NCBI RefSeq assembly: GCF_015461835.1 | Contig: NZ_JACOPX010000008.1 | Coordinates: forward strand, 186,001 to 250,000 | Direction of reading: 5' to 3' | DNA from: Pseudomonas neuropathica | GTDB lineage: Bacteria > Pseudomonadota > Gammaproteobacteria > Pseudomonadales > Pseudomonadaceae | Length of the DNA: 64,000 nt | Shown here: in pieces, positions 54,543 to 64,000 of the stretch | Position numbering within the stretch: the first letter of the stretch is position 1 | Layout: each line of letters opens with the position of its first letter | Program-made: the position numbers and the translations under genes | The notes under the pieces: generated by a model | Told to the model about the DNA's origin: nothing | Seen by the model: only the letters and a program-made list of their open reading frames with translations | Databases searched by the model: none

Positions 54543-55193
54543 TTAACCACGCTCGGGCTGGAAGCGCACGACAAAGCCCTTGAGGTTCTGCTGACGACCC
54601 AACAGATCACGCAGACGATCGGCTTCGGCACGCTCGATCAGCGGACCGACAAACACCCGATTCTTGCCATCGGCCGAACGGATATAGGCGTTGTAGCCTT
54701 GGCTGCGCAGGGTTTTCTGCAAACTCTCTGCACTGGCGCGACTCGACAGACTGGCCAGCTGCACCGACCAGCTCACCGACAGGCCATTGGCATCGACGCG
54801 GCTTTGCGTGGTGTCAGGCTTGCTCGAGGCCGCAGTGATCGGCTGAGCAGGAGCCGGAATCGGCTTGGCCACCGCCGGCGGCGCAACAGGCTTGGTGATC
54901 ATGATGGGAGCCGTCGGCGTAGCGGCGACGGGCGCAGCAGGCGCCGTGTCTTCGGCGACTTCTTCATCCGTTGGCACTGGCTCCTGCGGCAAGGCTTGCG
55001 GCTCGGGAACAGCCACCGTTTCCATCTGCACTTGCGGCACGACAGGCGCTTGCGGCGCGGCAGGTGCTTCGACGGTCACCTGACGTTGCTCGTCCTGACG
55101 GGAAAACAGCATCGGCAGGAAAATCACTGCCAGCGCGACCAGCACCAAAGCGCCAACCATGCGCTGCTTGTACGCTTTATCCAGCAAAGCCAT
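54543..55193 (-). CDS. SPOR-domain membrane protein, DedD-like
   Basis: 216 residues from the ATG at 55193. The layout is a short cytoplasmic tail, one transmembrane helix (MVGALVLVALAVIFLPMLF, about 12-30), a Pro/Ala-rich periplasmic linker and a C-terminal SPOR domain (WSVQLASLSSRASAESLQKT ... RVFVGPLIERAEADRLRD). DedD-type proteins act at the division septum. The start overlaps folC by 17 bases. Confidence 0.92.
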   Translation of the reverse strand: MALLDKAYKQRMVGALVLVALAVIFLPMLFSRQDEQRQVTVEAPAAPQAPVVPQVQMETVAVPEPQALPQEPVPTDEEVAEDTAPAAPVAATPTAPIMITKPVAPPAVAKPIPAPAQPITAASSKPDTTQSRVDANGLSVSWSVQLASLSSRASAESLQKTLRSQGYNAYIRSADGKNRVFVGPLIERAEADRLRDLLGRQQNLKGFVVRFQPERG

Positions 55194-56484
55194 TTGCCGC
55201 TTCCTCCGTGGAGCGCCGGGCCAGCCATTCAAGGGCCTCGGCGACACAATAAAATGATCCGAACAACAGAATCTCGTCGTCACTGGTGGCTACTGCGCAC
55301 TGCCCTTCCAGCGCAGCGGCGACACTGTCGTAAGACGTGACCGACGCACCAAGGTTCTGCAATGCAGCGTTTAATTCAGCCACAGGACGGGCACGCGGAG
55401 AATCCAGCGGCGCCACCGCCCAATGCTCGACACTAGCATTCAATTCGCTGACAACACCATCCAGATCCTTGTCGGCCAACAGACCAAACACCGCCAGGCG
55501 CTTGCCGACCGGCGGTCGCGAGGCCAGACGACGAGCCAGATACTCGGCGGCATGCGGGTTATGCCCGACATCCAGCAAGAGATTCAGGCGCTTGCCGTTC
55601 CAATCGAACGAGCGGCGATCCAGTCGACCGACCACACGAGTCGCCTGCAACGCCGCCACAATCTGCTGCGCATTCCACGGCAAACCGAGCAGCAAGTACG
55701 CCTGCAACGCCAACGCGGCGTTCTCCATCGGCAGATCAAGCAGCGGCAAGTCACGCAATTCGACAACCTGCCCCCGCGCGTCGGTGCCGCGCCACTGCCA
55801 GTGCTGATCGGTGATACCGAGGTCAAAATCACGCCCGCGCAGGAAGAACGGACAGGCCAGCTCACGCACTTTATCGAGCAACGGTTGCGGAGGATTCAGA
55901 TCGCCGCACAGGGCAGGTTTGCCCTGACGGAAAATTCCGGCCTTCTCGAAAGCCACCGATTCGCGGGTATCGCCCAGATAATCGGCGTGATCGACGCCAA
56001 TGCTGGTGACCAGCGCAATATCGGCATCGACCACGTTGACCGTGTCCAGCCGCCCGCCCAGCCCTACTTCCAGCACCACCGCATCCAGCCCGGCCTGCTG
56101 AAACAGCCAGAACGCCGCGAGGGTGCCCATTTCGAAGTAAGTCAGGGAAGTGTCGCCGCGTCCGGCCTCGACTGCTGCAAAGGCTTCGCACAGCTGCGCG
56201 TCAGTGGCTTCGACGCCATTGAGCTGCACCCGCTCGTTGTAACGCAGCAGGTGCGGAGAATTGTAGACACCGACGCTCAGGCCCTGCGCCCGCAGCAATG
56301 AAGCCACGAATGCGCAGGTCGAACCCTTGCCGTTAGTGCCGGTGACCGTGATCACCCGAGGCGCCGGCTGGCCCAGCCCCATGCGGGACGCTACCTGTTG
56401 TGAACGTTCCAGGCCCATGTCGATGGCCGAAGGATGCAACTGCTCAAGGTAGGCGAGCCATTCGCCAAGGGTGCGCTCGGTCAT
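55177..56484 (-). CDS. folC: Dihydrofolate/folylpolyglutamate synthase
   Basis: 435 residues, Mur-ligase family. P-loop [18 protein letters not shown] near residue 42, [20 protein letters not shown] in the centre, and [18 protein letters not shown] in the C-terminal domain. It adds glutamate to dihydropteroate and to folates. Overlaps accD by 4 bases (ATGA). Confidence 0.96.
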   Translation of the reverse strand: MTERTLGEWLAYLEQLHPSAIDMGLERSQQVASRMGLGQPAPRVITVTGTNGKGSTCAFVASLLRAQGLSVGVYNSPHLLRYNERVQLNGVEATDAQLCEAFAAVEAGRGDTSLTYFEMGTLAAFWLFQQAGLDAVVLEVGLGGRLDTVNVVDADIALVTSIGVDHADYLGDTRESVAFEKAGIFRQGKPALCGDLNPPQPLLDKVRELACPFFLRGRDFDLGITDQHWQWRGTDARGQVVELRDLPLLDLPMENAALALQAYLLLGLPWNAQQIVAALQATRVVGRLDRRSFDWNGKRLNLLLDVGHNPHAAEYLARRLASRPPVGKRLAVFGLLADKDLDGVVSELNASVEHWAVAPLDSPRARPVAELNAALQNLGASVTSYDSVAAALEGQCAVATSDDEILLFGSFYCVAEALEWLARRSTEEAANGFAG

Positions 56485-57401
56485 AGGCCAGCAGGGACCG
56501 GTGGAACCACGATCGGCTCGATTGGCGCGGCAACGAACTTCGGCGTCGGCTTGCCAGTCATTTGTGCCAGCAGGTTACCCAGACGCGGGCGCAGTTCCTG
56601 ACGATGGATGATCATGTCGATCGCGCCGTGTTCCAGCAGGAACTCGCTGCGCTGGAAGCCTTCCGGCAGCTTCTCACGCACGGTTTGCTCGATAACGCGC
56701 GGACCAGCGAAGCCGATCAGGGCTTTCGGCTCACCGACGATCACGTCGCCAAGCATCGCCAGACTCGCCGAAACACCGCCGTAGACCGGGTCGGTCAGCA
56801 CGGAGATGAACGGAATGCCTTCTTCACGCAGACGCGCCAGCACTGCCGAAGTCTTGGCCATCTGCATCAGCGAGATCAGCGCTTCCTGCATGCGCGCACC
56901 ACCGGAGGCGGCAAAGCAGATCATCGGGCAGCGGTTTTCCAGCGCGTAGTTGGCGGCGCGAACGAAGCGCTCACCGACGATGGCGCCCATGGAACCGCCC
57001 ATGAAGGCGAATTCAAAGGCCGAAACCACCACTGGCATGCCCAGCAAGGTGCCGCTGACGGAGATCAGCGCGTCTTTTTCGCCAGTCTGCTTCTGGGCAG
57101 CGGTCAGGCGATCCTTGTACTTCTTGCCGTCGCGGAATTTCAGGCGGTCAACCGGCTCCAGATCGGCGCCCAGTTCGTTGCGACCTTCGGCATCGAGGAA
57201 AATGTCGATGCGCGCACGTGCGCCGATGCGCATGTGGTGGTTGCATTTAGGGCAAACGTCCAGGGTCTTTTCCAGCTCCGGACGATACAGCACCGCCTCG
57301 CAAGACGGGCATTTGTGCCACAGACCTTCAGGGACCGAGCTCTTCTTGACCTCGGAACGCATGATCGAAGGGATCAGTTTGTCTACTAACCAGTTGCTCA
57401 T
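56481..57401 (-). CDS. accD: Acetyl-CoA carboxylase carboxyltransferase beta subunit
   Basis: 306 residues. The N-terminal Cys4 zinc ribbon (CPSC ... CPKC, about residues 31-53) and a crotonase-like carboxyltransferase body ([33 protein letters not shown]). With AccA it transfers carboxyl to acetyl-CoA for malonyl-CoA and fatty acid synthesis. Confidence 0.97.
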   Translation of the reverse strand: MSNWLVDKLIPSIMRSEVKKSSVPEGLWHKCPSCEAVLYRPELEKTLDVCPKCNHHMRIGARARIDIFLDAEGRNELGADLEPVDRLKFRDGKKYKDRLTAAQKQTGEKDALISVSGTLLGMPVVVSAFEFAFMGGSMGAIVGERFVRAANYALENRCPMICFAASGGARMQEALISLMQMAKTSAVLARLREEGIPFISVLTDPVYGGVSASLAMLGDVIVGEPKALIGFAGPRVIEQTVREKLPEGFQRSEFLLEHGAIDMIIHRQELRPRLGNLLAQMTGKPTPKFVAAPIEPIVVPPVPAGL

Positions 57402-57605
57402 GCTTTCTTTCTCCAGTACCGGCGGCCCGAACGCTCTGGTTCGCAGCCCCGCGTATGCCCTTCAGCTAAATTCATGTGTGTGGCGATGGTTGGTGGACAG
57501 CCGCGGTCAGCGCGAAACATGACCTGCGTGCGATCCAGAAACCCTCAGCCGCGCCTGCTTTGTGCAAGTGCATTGATGGACGGCGGCAGACTGCCAGCCG
57601 TCACA

Positions 57606-58232
57606 TCAATATGGCGCTTTGCGTACTGCGTTGATGAACGCGCGAATCTTTGCGTGATCCTTGATGCCTTTGCTCGCCTCTACCCCACCGCTGACGTCTA
57701 CCGCGTACGGTTTTACCCGAGCCACGGCTTCTGTGACGTTTTCTGGGGTCAAACCACCCGCGAGAATCAACGGCTTGCTCAAACCTTGCGGAATCAATGA
57801 CCAGTCGAAGGCCTCGCCGGTTCCGCCCGGTACGCCTTCGACATAAGTGTCGAGCAGTACACCGCTGGCGCTCGGGTAGGCATCCACCGCTGCGGCAATA
57901 TCATCACCCGCCTTGACCCGCAACGCCTTGATGTACGGGCGATGCCAGCCTTCGCAATCTTCCGCGACTTCATCACCATGGAACTGCAACAGATCCAGCG
58001 GCACGGCATCGAGGATTTCCCCCAACTCGCAGCGACTGGCGTTGACGAACAGGCCCACGGTGGTCACGAACGGCGGCAATGCCTGAATAATCGCTCGCGC
58101 CTGCTGCACTGTGACCGCACGCGGACTCTTGGCATAGAACACGAACCCGATCGCATCTGCCCCGGCCTCAACGGCGGCCAGCGCATCTTCTATGCGGGTA
58201 ATCCCGCAGATCTTGCTGCGAACGGCTGACAT
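57606..58232 (-). CDS. trpF: Phosphoribosylanthranilate isomerase
   Basis: 208 residues, a TIM barrel. [20 protein letters not shown] carries the catalytic Cys, LLQFHGDE is typical, and the phosphate-binding end is [10 protein letters not shown] then [13 protein letters not shown] [16 protein letters not shown] with the catalytic Asp. Third-step Trp synthesis enzyme, here apart from the other trp genes as usual in Pseudomonas. Confidence 0.96.
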   Translation of the reverse strand: MSAVRSKICGITRIEDALAAVEAGADAIGFVFYAKSPRAVTVQQARAIIQALPPFVTTVGLFVNASRCELGEILDAVPLDLLQFHGDEVAEDCEGWHRPYIKALRVKAGDDIAAAVDAYPSASGVLLDTYVEGVPGGTGEAFDWSLIPQGLSKPLILAGGLTPENVTEAVARVKPYAVDVSGGVEASKGIKDHAKIRAFINAVRKAPY

Positions 58233-58297
58233 ATCGAGAAAAACTCCGAGGCAAAATCCGGGAAAGTCCCGGATGGTAACAAAAGCGCTCGAGGGCG

Positions 58298-59188
58298 TCA
58301 GCCGTCAAGTTCGGAGAAACCCGTAAGGAAATGTGGCCCGATAAAACGCTCGGGCAACGGGAATTCGTCGTGGTACTCGACCTGCACCAGATACAAGCCG
58401 TACGGATGCGCCGTAACGCCACCGGAACGGCGCTCGCGACTTTCCAACACTTCCTTCATCCACTCGACCGGACGCTCGCCGGCACCAATGGTCATCAACA
58501 CGCCAGCGATATTGCGCACCATATGATGCAGGAACGCATTGGCGCGAATATCTAGCACGATCATCTTGCCGTGACGGGTTACGCGCAGGTGATGCATCTT
58601 TTTGATCGGCGACTTGGCCTGGCACTGACCGGCGCGGAACGCACTGAAATCGTGAGTACCGATCAGGTATTGCGCTGCCTCAGCCATGCGCTCGACGTCC
58701 AGCGGGCGGTGGTTCCAGGTGATTTCTTCGTTGAGATGCGCCGGCCGAATCTGATCGTTGTAGATCACGTAGCGATAGCGCCGGGCGATGGCTTTGAAGC
58801 GCGCATGGAAATGCGCTGGCATCACCCGCGCCCAGCTGACACTGATGTCATGGGGCAGATTGATGTTGGCGCCCATGACCCAGGCTTTCAGCGAACGATC
58901 GACGGTCGTATCGAAATGCACCACTTGCCCGCAGGCATGCACGCCGGCGTCGGTGCGTCCGGCGCACTGCAGCGAAACCGGTGAATTGGCGACTTTCGAC
59001 AGGGCTTTTTCGAGCTCTTCCTGCACCGTCGCCACACCCGTCAACTGACGCTGCCAGCCGCTGTAGCGCGAGCCTTTGTACTCAACGCCCAGCGCGACGC
59101 GGTAAAAGCCGTCGGGGGCCATTTCGGCGACCGGGTTATCTATGTTTGCCAAGGTGGGACAGCCTGCTGTTTGTGCAAAGGCGGGCAT
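58298..59188 (-). CDS. truA: tRNA pseudouridine(38-40) synthase
   Basis: 296 residues at most. The catalytic region [19 protein letters not shown] carries the nucleophile Asp, and [17 protein letters not shown] is typical. It modifies U38-U40 in anticodon arms. The start is uncertain: ATG at 59188, TTG at 59152 or ATG at 59122, none with a strong ribosome-binding site. The conserved body begins at [20 protein letters not shown]. Confidence 0.93.
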   Translation of the reverse strand: MPAFAQTAGCPTLANIDNPVAEMAPDGFYRVALGVEYKGSRYSGWQRQLTGVATVQEELEKALSKVANSPVSLQCAGRTDAGVHACGQVVHFDTTVDRSLKAWVMGANINLPHDISVSWARVMPAHFHARFKAIARRYRYVIYNDQIRPAHLNEEITWNHRPLDVERMAEAAQYLIGTHDFSAFRAGQCQAKSPIKKMHHLRVTRHGKMIVLDIRANAFLHHMVRNIAGVLMTIGAGERPVEWMKEVLESRERRSGGVTAHPYGLYLVQVEYHDEFPLPERFIGPHFLTGFSELDG

Positions 59189-59239
59189 TATAAGGCTGTG
59201 GACCAGGGATACCAGAGTTCTCTATTGGCAGTTCTGGCC

Positions 59240-59309
59240 CTATCGCGAGCAGGCTCACTCCTACAGGGGAACGCATTCCAAAATGCAGGAGTGAGCCTGC
59301 TCGCGATAG
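59240..59309. repeat. REPIN-type inverted repeat
   Basis: CTATCGCGAGCAGGCTCACT and AGTGAGCCTGCTCGCGATAG face each other around a 30-base spacer. It lies between truA and the fimV terminator. It differs from the other copies by TATC in place of CTTC. Confidence 0.9.
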
Positions 59310-59341
59310 CAATCCTTCAGACACCACTGGATCCGGCCCAA

Positions 59342-59380
59342 ACAAAAACGGCAGCCTCACTGGGCTGCCGTTTTTGTTTA
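59342..59380. terminator. Terminator after fimV
   Basis: AAAAACGGCAGCC / GGCTGCCGTTTTT is a perfect 13-bp stem with a 5-base loop, effective in both directions. It lies just past the fimV stop. Confidence 0.92.
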
Positions 59381-59389
59381 CCACTGAAC

Positions 59390-62032
59390 TTACGCCAAGT
59401 TCGAAAGCATTTCCTGGGCTTCTTTTTTCTGCGCTTCGCTCCCCTCATTCACGACTTCGTTGAGGATGTCGCGCGCACCGTCGCTGTCGCCCATGTCGAT
59501 GTAGGCCTGAGCCAGATCGAGCTTGGTCGCCGCTTCGTCGGTGCCGGCGAGGAAGTCGAAATCATCTTCGCCCAGATCATCACCCTTCATTGCATCGGCT
59601 TCGGTGAAGGTCGGTTCGGCGATGCTTTGCGACAGACGATCCAGCTCGGCGTTGACGTCATCCAGCTCAGCCGCGAACGCATCCGGTTCGGCCGCTGGAT
59701 TGCTGTCCATTTCGTCGGCCAGCGACAGATCGAAATCGGCCGGCAGCTCCAGATCATCTTGTGGCACGTCAGCCACCACTGGCGCCTCGACCGGCGGCAG
59801 ATCCTTCACGCCTTCGTCCAGGTCCAGCAGGAAGTCATCGTCCGCCAGATCAACCGCTGGAGCTGCCGGCTCGGCACCGAGGTCCAGATCGAGGTCGAAG
59901 TCCGACAGATCATCCAGATTCTCTTTGATGTCGGTCTGCTGTTGCAGCACCGATTCGAAGCTCAGGTCGTCGTCCGCCGGAAATTCATCCAGCTCGACCG
60001 GCGCTTCAGGCTCAATCACCGGCGCAGGCTCTACCGGCGTGATGTTGTCGAGATCGTCCAGGCTCAGATCAAACGCGCTGTCGAGGTCGTCTTCCACTGG
60101 CGCAGGCGCCGGCGCTTCAGGCTCATCGAGCAGCAGATCCTTGACGTATTGCGCGTCCAGCTCGGCAGCCACGGCAGCAGCGGCCAGACCACTGGCAGCG
60201 ACGACGGCCATGGCCGGGAAGCGGCTTTTCAGTTCTTCGACCTTGGCGAAGTTGTCGCCGTTGGCCACCAGCTGACGCTCCTGACCGACGAACGCGTCGC
60301 GGTCGCCCTGCTGACCGTAGACTTCCATCAGCTTCAGACGCAGATCACTGCGCTGCGGCTCCAGGCTGACGCCCTCTTCGAGCAGCGCGGCAGCCTGATT
60401 CAGGCGACCGGCGTTGATATGCGACTGCGCCTTGTCGAGCACGTCATCGGATCGCTCGGCGGCGGGAGCTACCAGCGGCGCGGCAATCGGCTCAGCCATC
60501 ACGATCGGGGCGACTACCGGAGCCACTACGGGTGCAGGTGCCGGAGTGTTGAGCTTGACGCTCGCCGCCGGGGTTTCCAGACCTTCGAAGCTGCTTTCCG
60601 GCAGATCCTGCTCGGCGGAGAACTCTTGCTCTTCCGACAGCGCGCGGGCCATGCGCATGTGTTTTTCGGCCTCTTGCTGCGCTTTGCGGCGACGCGCCAG
60701 CAGCAACAACAGGAGCAGCAGAACCACAGCACCGCCGCCCACAAGACCCAGCAGAATCGGGTTGGTCAGCAGTTCGTTGAAGGTTTTCTCGTCTTCGACA
60801 ACCGGCTTCGGCGCGACCACTGGCTCGACGACTGGCGTCTCAGCCGGTGGCGCAATGGCGGACTCTGGCGTCGGCGCTGCGTCTGCCGGAGTAGCTGGCG
60901 GGGTGGCGGCCAGCTCAGCCGTGATTGCAGGCACCGCCGGTGCGGCAGGATTGGTGGCCGGCGCAGGGCCCGCGCCTTCAGCTTGCAGTTTTGCCAACTG
61001 ATTGTTCTTCAGCTCGATCAGCTTTTGCAGCTTGTCCAGCTGACTCTGCAGATCGGACATGCGGCTTTTCAGTTCCTCGTTGTCACGACGGGTCGTGTCG
61101 AGGCTTTCCTGAGTGACCGCGAGCTTGTTGCTCAGTGCCTTGGCATCACCTGCCGGGCCTTTGCCGCGCGCCTTGGTGCTTTCGGCGGAGACCAGGCTCA
61201 GATTGTCCTGAGCGTTCTGTGCTGCACCGGTGTTGCCGCGACCACGATTGGTCGCATCGAGCTGCTGCTGACCAGTGCCTGGCTTGGCCACATAACGACG
61301 ACCCTGACGCCAGGCTTCGTTTTGCGCTGCCACTTCGGCAATCGCTTTCGATTGCGGCAGCGCCGTACTTTGCACCGCATCCGGCAGACGCAACACCTGG
61401 CCGGTTTTCAGACGGTTGATGTTGCCACCGATGAACGCATCCGGGTTCAGCGCTTGAATGGCGAGCATGGTCTGTTGCACCGAGCCGCCGGTACGCGCCT
61501 TCGCAGCGATTTCCCAGAGGGTATCGCGCGGCGTGGTGGTGTATTGCGTCGGATGCGTGGCGCCAGTGGTCGGCGCGGCGATGGTCTGCGACGGCGCTGG
61601 TTGTGCGGCGGCGTCAGCGGTCTGTGGCGAGAACTTCGACGGATCCAGCAGCACGCTGTAATCGCGCAGCAGACGGCCGTTCGGCCACATCACCTGCACG
61701 AGGAATTTGACCATCGGCTCCGACAGCGGCTTGCTCGACGTTACGCGCAGCACGCTTTTGCCGCTGGCGTTGAGCACCGGGGTGAAGGTCAGATCATTGA
61801 GGAAGGCCTGGCGGTCGACGCCGGCCTTGGCAAAATCTTCAGGTGAAGCCAGGCTCGGCACCACTTCGGCAGCGGTGAGATCCTTGACGTCGAGCAGCTC
61901 GATTTCAGCCACCAGCGGCTGGTTCAGGGTCGACTTCAGGGTCAGCTCCCCGAGCCCGAGGGCATGCGCCATACCGGAGGACAGCGCCGAGGCGGCCGCT
62001 ATTGCTAACACCAGTTTGCGAACTTGAACCAT
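59390..62032 (-). CDS. fimV: FimV-type peptidoglycan-binding hub protein
   Basis: 880 residues. Signal peptide ending SSGMAHA, the conserved N-terminal periplasmic domain (LGELTLKSTLNQPLVAEIEL), a LysM domain near 160-212 (RDTLWEIAAKARTGG ... LKTGQVLRLP), a coiled coil, one transmembrane helix (ILLGLVGGGAVVLLLLLLLL) near 425-445, an acidic repetitive cytoplasmic region with TPR-like segments, and the C-terminal FimV motif (LAQAYIDMGDSDGARDILNE). It organises polar type IV pili and twitching and raises cAMP in P. aeruginosa. Confidence 0.95.
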   Translation of the reverse strand: MVQVRKLVLAIAAASALSSGMAHALGLGELTLKSTLNQPLVAEIELLDVKDLTAAEVVPSLASPEDFAKAGVDRQAFLNDLTFTPVLNASGKSVLRVTSSKPLSEPMVKFLVQVMWPNGRLLRDYSVLLDPSKFSPQTADAAAQPAPSQTIAAPTTGATHPTQYTTTPRDTLWEIAAKARTGGSVQQTMLAIQALNPDAFIGGNINRLKTGQVLRLPDAVQSTALPQSKAIAEVAAQNEAWRQGRRYVAKPGTGQQQLDATNRGRGNTGAAQNAQDNLSLVSAESTKARGKGPAGDAKALSNKLAVTQESLDTTRRDNEELKSRMSDLQSQLDKLQKLIELKNNQLAKLQAEGAGPAPATNPAAPAVPAITAELAATPPATPADAAPTPESAIAPPAETPVVEPVVAPKPVVEDEKTFNELLTNPILLGLVGGGAVVLLLLLLLLARRRKAQQEAEKHMRMARALSEEQEFSAEQDLPESSFEGLETPAASVKLNTPAPAPVVAPVVAPIVMAEPIAAPLVAPAAERSDDVLDKAQSHINAGRLNQAAALLEEGVSLEPQRSDLRLKLMEVYGQQGDRDAFVGQERQLVANGDNFAKVEELKSRFPAMAVVAASGLAAAAVAAELDAQYVKDLLLDEPEAPAPAPVEDDLDSAFDLSLDDLDNITPVEPAPVIEPEAPVELDEFPADDDLSFESVLQQQTDIKENLDDLSDFDLDLDLGAEPAAPAVDLADDDFLLDLDEGVKDLPPVEAPVVADVPQDDLELPADFDLSLADEMDSNPAAEPDAFAAELDDVNAELDRLSQSIAEPTFTEADAMKGDDLGEDDFDFLAGTDEAATKLDLAQAYIDMGDSDGARDILNEVVNEGSEAQKKEAQEMLSNLA

Positions 62033-62240
62033 AGCCTCATCCTTTGTTTGAACGTTCCTCGGCCAGCGAGAAGATGTTGAATACCGCTGCCGTAAGGCAT
62101 TGCGCGCGACGACGACAGATGTCGCGCGCGATCATTTCTTTGATGCCCCGGAAAGTCCCGGAGGGTGACACGTTATCAAGCGATCTGGGCAAGCATAGCG
62201 CTCACCTAGAATCAGTCGACAAATTGTTGCCAAGTATCTT

Positions 62241-63251
62241 TTACAGCAGGTCTTTTATCAACAATTCAGCCACCTGCACAGCGTTAAGGGCCGCGCCTTT
62301 GCGTACGTTATCTGACGTCAGCCACAGATTTAGTTCCGCCGGATCGTCGACACCGCTGCGCACGCGACCGACATAAACCACATCCTGCCCCACCGCGTCA
62401 CCGACCGCAGTCGGGTAGTCACCGGCCTCGACCAGCTCGATACCCGGCGCATCTTCGAGTGCAGCGTTGACTTTTGCCAGGTCGACAGCCGACGTTGACT
62501 GCAAGGTCACGCTAAGGCTATCGCCAAAAAACACCGGGGCTTGAACGCAAGTTGCGGAAATCTTTAATAAAGGCTTCGCCAGCACCTGACGCAACTCGCG
62601 CACCAGACGTTTTTCCAGCAGCGTATGCCCCTGCGCGTCGGGCGTGCCGACCTGGGCCAGCAGGTTGAAGGCCATCTGCCGATCAAAGAACGTCGGCTCC
62701 AATGGGCGCATGTTCAGCAGCTCGGCGGTCTGCCGCGCCAGCTCGGTCACGGCTTCGCGCCCCTGAGCGGAAACGGCCAGATTGGCCGTGACATTCACAT
62801 ATTGCAGATCGATCAGATCGAGCAGCGGCGCCAGCACCACGGCCAGCGAAGTGGCCGACGGGCTTGGGCTGCTGACCTGGAACGGTGCTTTCAAACCAGC
62901 GAGCACTTCGGGGTTGGCTTCGGGTACTACTTGCGGCGCCTGATCGGCCGGCAGCGCGCCGGACAGGTCGATCAGCGAGCAACCGGCGGCGTGGGCACGG
63001 GCGGCGTAGCTCAGGGTAATCGCCGGGCCTGCGGCGAAAAACACCAGTTTGACCTTGCTGAAATCGAACTCGTCGACTTCGCGAACGCGCACGTTCTTGT
63101 TGCGGTACAGCACCGAGCTGCCGGCGGATTCGCTGCTCGCCAGCAGGTGCAGGGTGCCGACCGGGAAGTCGCGTTCTTCGAGAATCTGTACGAGGGTTTC
63201 GCCGACAGTACCGGTGGCGCCGATCACGGCAATATCTAGGGTCTGGGTCAT
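62241..63251 (-). CDS. USG-1-like paralogue of aspartate-semialdehyde dehydrogenase
   Basis: 336 residues. The NADP-binding start DIAVIGATGTVGETLVQILE and overall fold match aspartate-semialdehyde dehydrogenases, but the catalytic Cys region (PNC/GC in true enzymes) reads VSSPSPSATSLAV. Its neighbour, the true asd, lies just upstream. So this is probably the catalytically dead USG-1 type found beside asd or fimV in gamma-proteobacteria. Its role is unknown to me. Confidence 0.88.
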   Translation of the reverse strand: MTQTLDIAVIGATGTVGETLVQILEERDFPVGTLHLLASSESAGSSVLYRNKNVRVREVDEFDFSKVKLVFFAAGPAITLSYAARAHAAGCSLIDLSGALPADQAPQVVPEANPEVLAGLKAPFQVSSPSPSATSLAVVLAPLLDLIDLQYVNVTANLAVSAQGREAVTELARQTAELLNMRPLEPTFFDRQMAFNLLAQVGTPDAQGHTLLEKRLVRELRQVLAKPLLKISATCVQAPVFFGDSLSVTLQSTSAVDLAKVNAALEDAPGIELVEAGDYPTAVGDAVGQDVVYVGRVRSGVDDPAELNLWLTSDNVRKGAALNAVQVAELLIKDLL

Positions 63252-63341
63252 GGTGCGAGCCTCTGGCGAAACGGGGGGAGCGGCACTTTACCGGGTGACT
63301 GGCGCACAGGCAATTTCTGCGGGATTTGCGGCGACTGCGCC

Positions 63342-63418
63342 GGCCCCTTCGCGAGCAAGCTCGCTCCCACATTTGAAATGCATTCCCCTGTGGGAGCGAG
63401 CTTGCTCGCGAAGGGGCC
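63342..63418. repeat. REPIN-type inverted repeat
   Basis: GGCCCCTTCGCGAGCAAGCT and AGCTTGCTCGCGAAGGGGCC face each other around a short spacer, with TCGCTCCCACA and TGTGGGAGCGA extending the arms. It lies between asd and the usg paralogue. Confidence 0.93.
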
Positions 63419-63445
63419 AGACCCGGCAACCGAGAACCCTCAGGC

Positions 63446-63482
63446 ATAAAAAAACCCGCACCTCTTACAAGGCGCGGGTTCT
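63446..63482 (-). terminator. Terminator after asd
   Basis: On the minus strand AACCCGCGCCTT and AGGTGCGGGTT pair over about 10 bp, followed by TTTTTTT. Confidence 0.9.
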
Positions 63483-63499
63483 TTCATTGCTTCAAGCGA

Positions 63500-64000
63500 T
63501 CAACGCTCAAGCAAAATCCGCAGCATGCGACGCAGCGGTTCGGCCGCGCCCCACAGCAGTTGGTCGCCGACGGTGAAGGCACCGACGAACTGCGAACCCA
63601 TGTTCAGCTTGCGCAGACGACCCACCGGCACATTCAGGGTGCCGGTGACCTTGGTCGGGCTCAGCTCCTGCATGCTGATTTCGCGCTGGTTCGGTACCAG
63701 TTTGACCCAAGGGTTGTGCTGGCTGATCAGCCCTTCGATATCGGCGATCGGCACGTCTTTGTTCAGCTTGATGGTCAGCGCCTGGCTGTGGCAACGCATA
63801 GCGCCAATGCGCACGCAGATGCCGTCGACCGGGATCGGGCTCTTGAAGCGGCCGAGGATCTTGTTGGTCTCGGCCTGAGCCTTCCACTCTTCGCGGCTCT
63901 GGCCGTTTGGCAGTTCCTTGTCGATCCACGGGATCAGGCTGCCGGCCAGCGGTACGCCGAAGTTTTCGGTCGGGTACGCTTCGCTGCGCATGGCGTCGGC
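63500..64000 (-). CDS. asd: Aspartate-semialdehyde dehydrogenase, C-terminal part
   Basis: The frame is open to the window end, so 166 C-terminal residues are visible and the N-terminus lies beyond 64000. The sequence [34 protein letters not shown] and the [16 protein letters not shown] region with the active-site His match the gamma-proteobacterial enzyme. It makes aspartate semialdehyde for Lys, Thr, Met and diaminopimelate. It is the first gene of the asd-usg-fimV order. Confidence 0.95.
   Translation of the reverse strand, partial: ADAMRSEAYPTENFGVPLAGSLIPWIDKELPNGQSREEWKAQAETNKILGRFKSPIPVDGICVRIGAMRCHSQALTIKLNKDVPIADIEGLISQHNPWVKLVPNQREISMQELSPTKVTGTLNVPVGRLRKLNMGSQFVGAFTVGDQLLWGAAEPLRRMLRILLER

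Noticed and set aside
59171..61846. An 891-codon open frame on the plus strand
   Set aside because: Antisense to fimV, Arg/Val/Gln-rich with no domain. It also begins in an intergenic REPIN.

Overview
The window is a contiguous piece of chromosome from a Pseudomonas of the fluorescens type. The evidence is the gene orders thrS-infC-rpmI-rplT-pheS-pheT-ihfA-merR and asd-usg-fimV-truA-trpF-accD-folC-dedD-cvpA-purF-metZ, a 64-residue RsmA/CsrA, an XdhC/molybdenum hydroxylase cluster, high GC with Pseudomonas codon use, and five REPIN-type inverted repeats built on a GCGAGC(A/C)(A/G)GCTCGC core. I see no prophage, intact insertion sequence or CRISPR array. This is mostly core genome with a lightly accessory first half.

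Layout. 1-3.7 kb: two convergent, overlapping signal-transduction ATPases, the first cut by the window edge and carrying an in-frame REPIN. 3.8-13.5 kb: metabolic and transport singletons (GlxA regulator, pirin, LysR with a divergent MFS exporter and quinone oxidoreductase, alpha/beta hydrolase, ABC exporter, VOC protein). 13.7-18.6 kb: an RNA-repair module, rtcB-rlaP-rtcA, on the minus strand behind a sigma-54-type promoter, with the divergent activator rtcR. 18.7-19.6 kb: two small exported proteins and tRNA-Pro. 19.7-27 kb: the translation cluster, with an AUU start for infC and an anticodon-like hairpin in the thrS leader. 27.3-29.4 kb: small proteins including a cold-shock protein and an I78-type inhibitor.

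29.4-36.5 kb: the ribose operon rbsBACRKD ending in an exported nucleoside hydrolase. A promoter with an abutting LacI-type palindrome lies upstream. The likely logic is periplasmic release of ribose from nucleosides, uptake by RbsABC, then mutarotation and phosphorylation by RbsD and RbsK. 36.5-42.1 kb: a coiled-coil protein, periplasmic asparaginase/glutaminase with a sigma-54-type promoter and an upstream palindrome, an SOS-boxed DUF1654-endA pair, a frameshifted remnant of a siderophore-interacting protein, a SPOR lipoprotein, rsmA, a DUF2214 membrane protein, a gene-free stretch, and a tRNA-Val with an acceptor-stem mismatch. 42.3-49.2 kb: a PuuB-like amine oxidase and a Tat-exported molybdenum hydroxylase with 2Fe-2S and tri-haem cytochrome subunits plus XdhC. 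49.2-50.1 kb: REPIN and tRNA genes (Val, Asp, Asp).

50.3-64 kb: a tightly packed minus-strand housekeeping run from asd (cut by the window edge) through the asd-like usg paralogue, fimV, truA, trpF, accD, folC, dedD, cvpA, purF and metZ to an SDR dehydrogenase. Several neighbours overlap by 4-17 bases. REPINs and terminators punctuate the run.

All functional calls come from reading the translated sequences and remembered family features. No database search was run.
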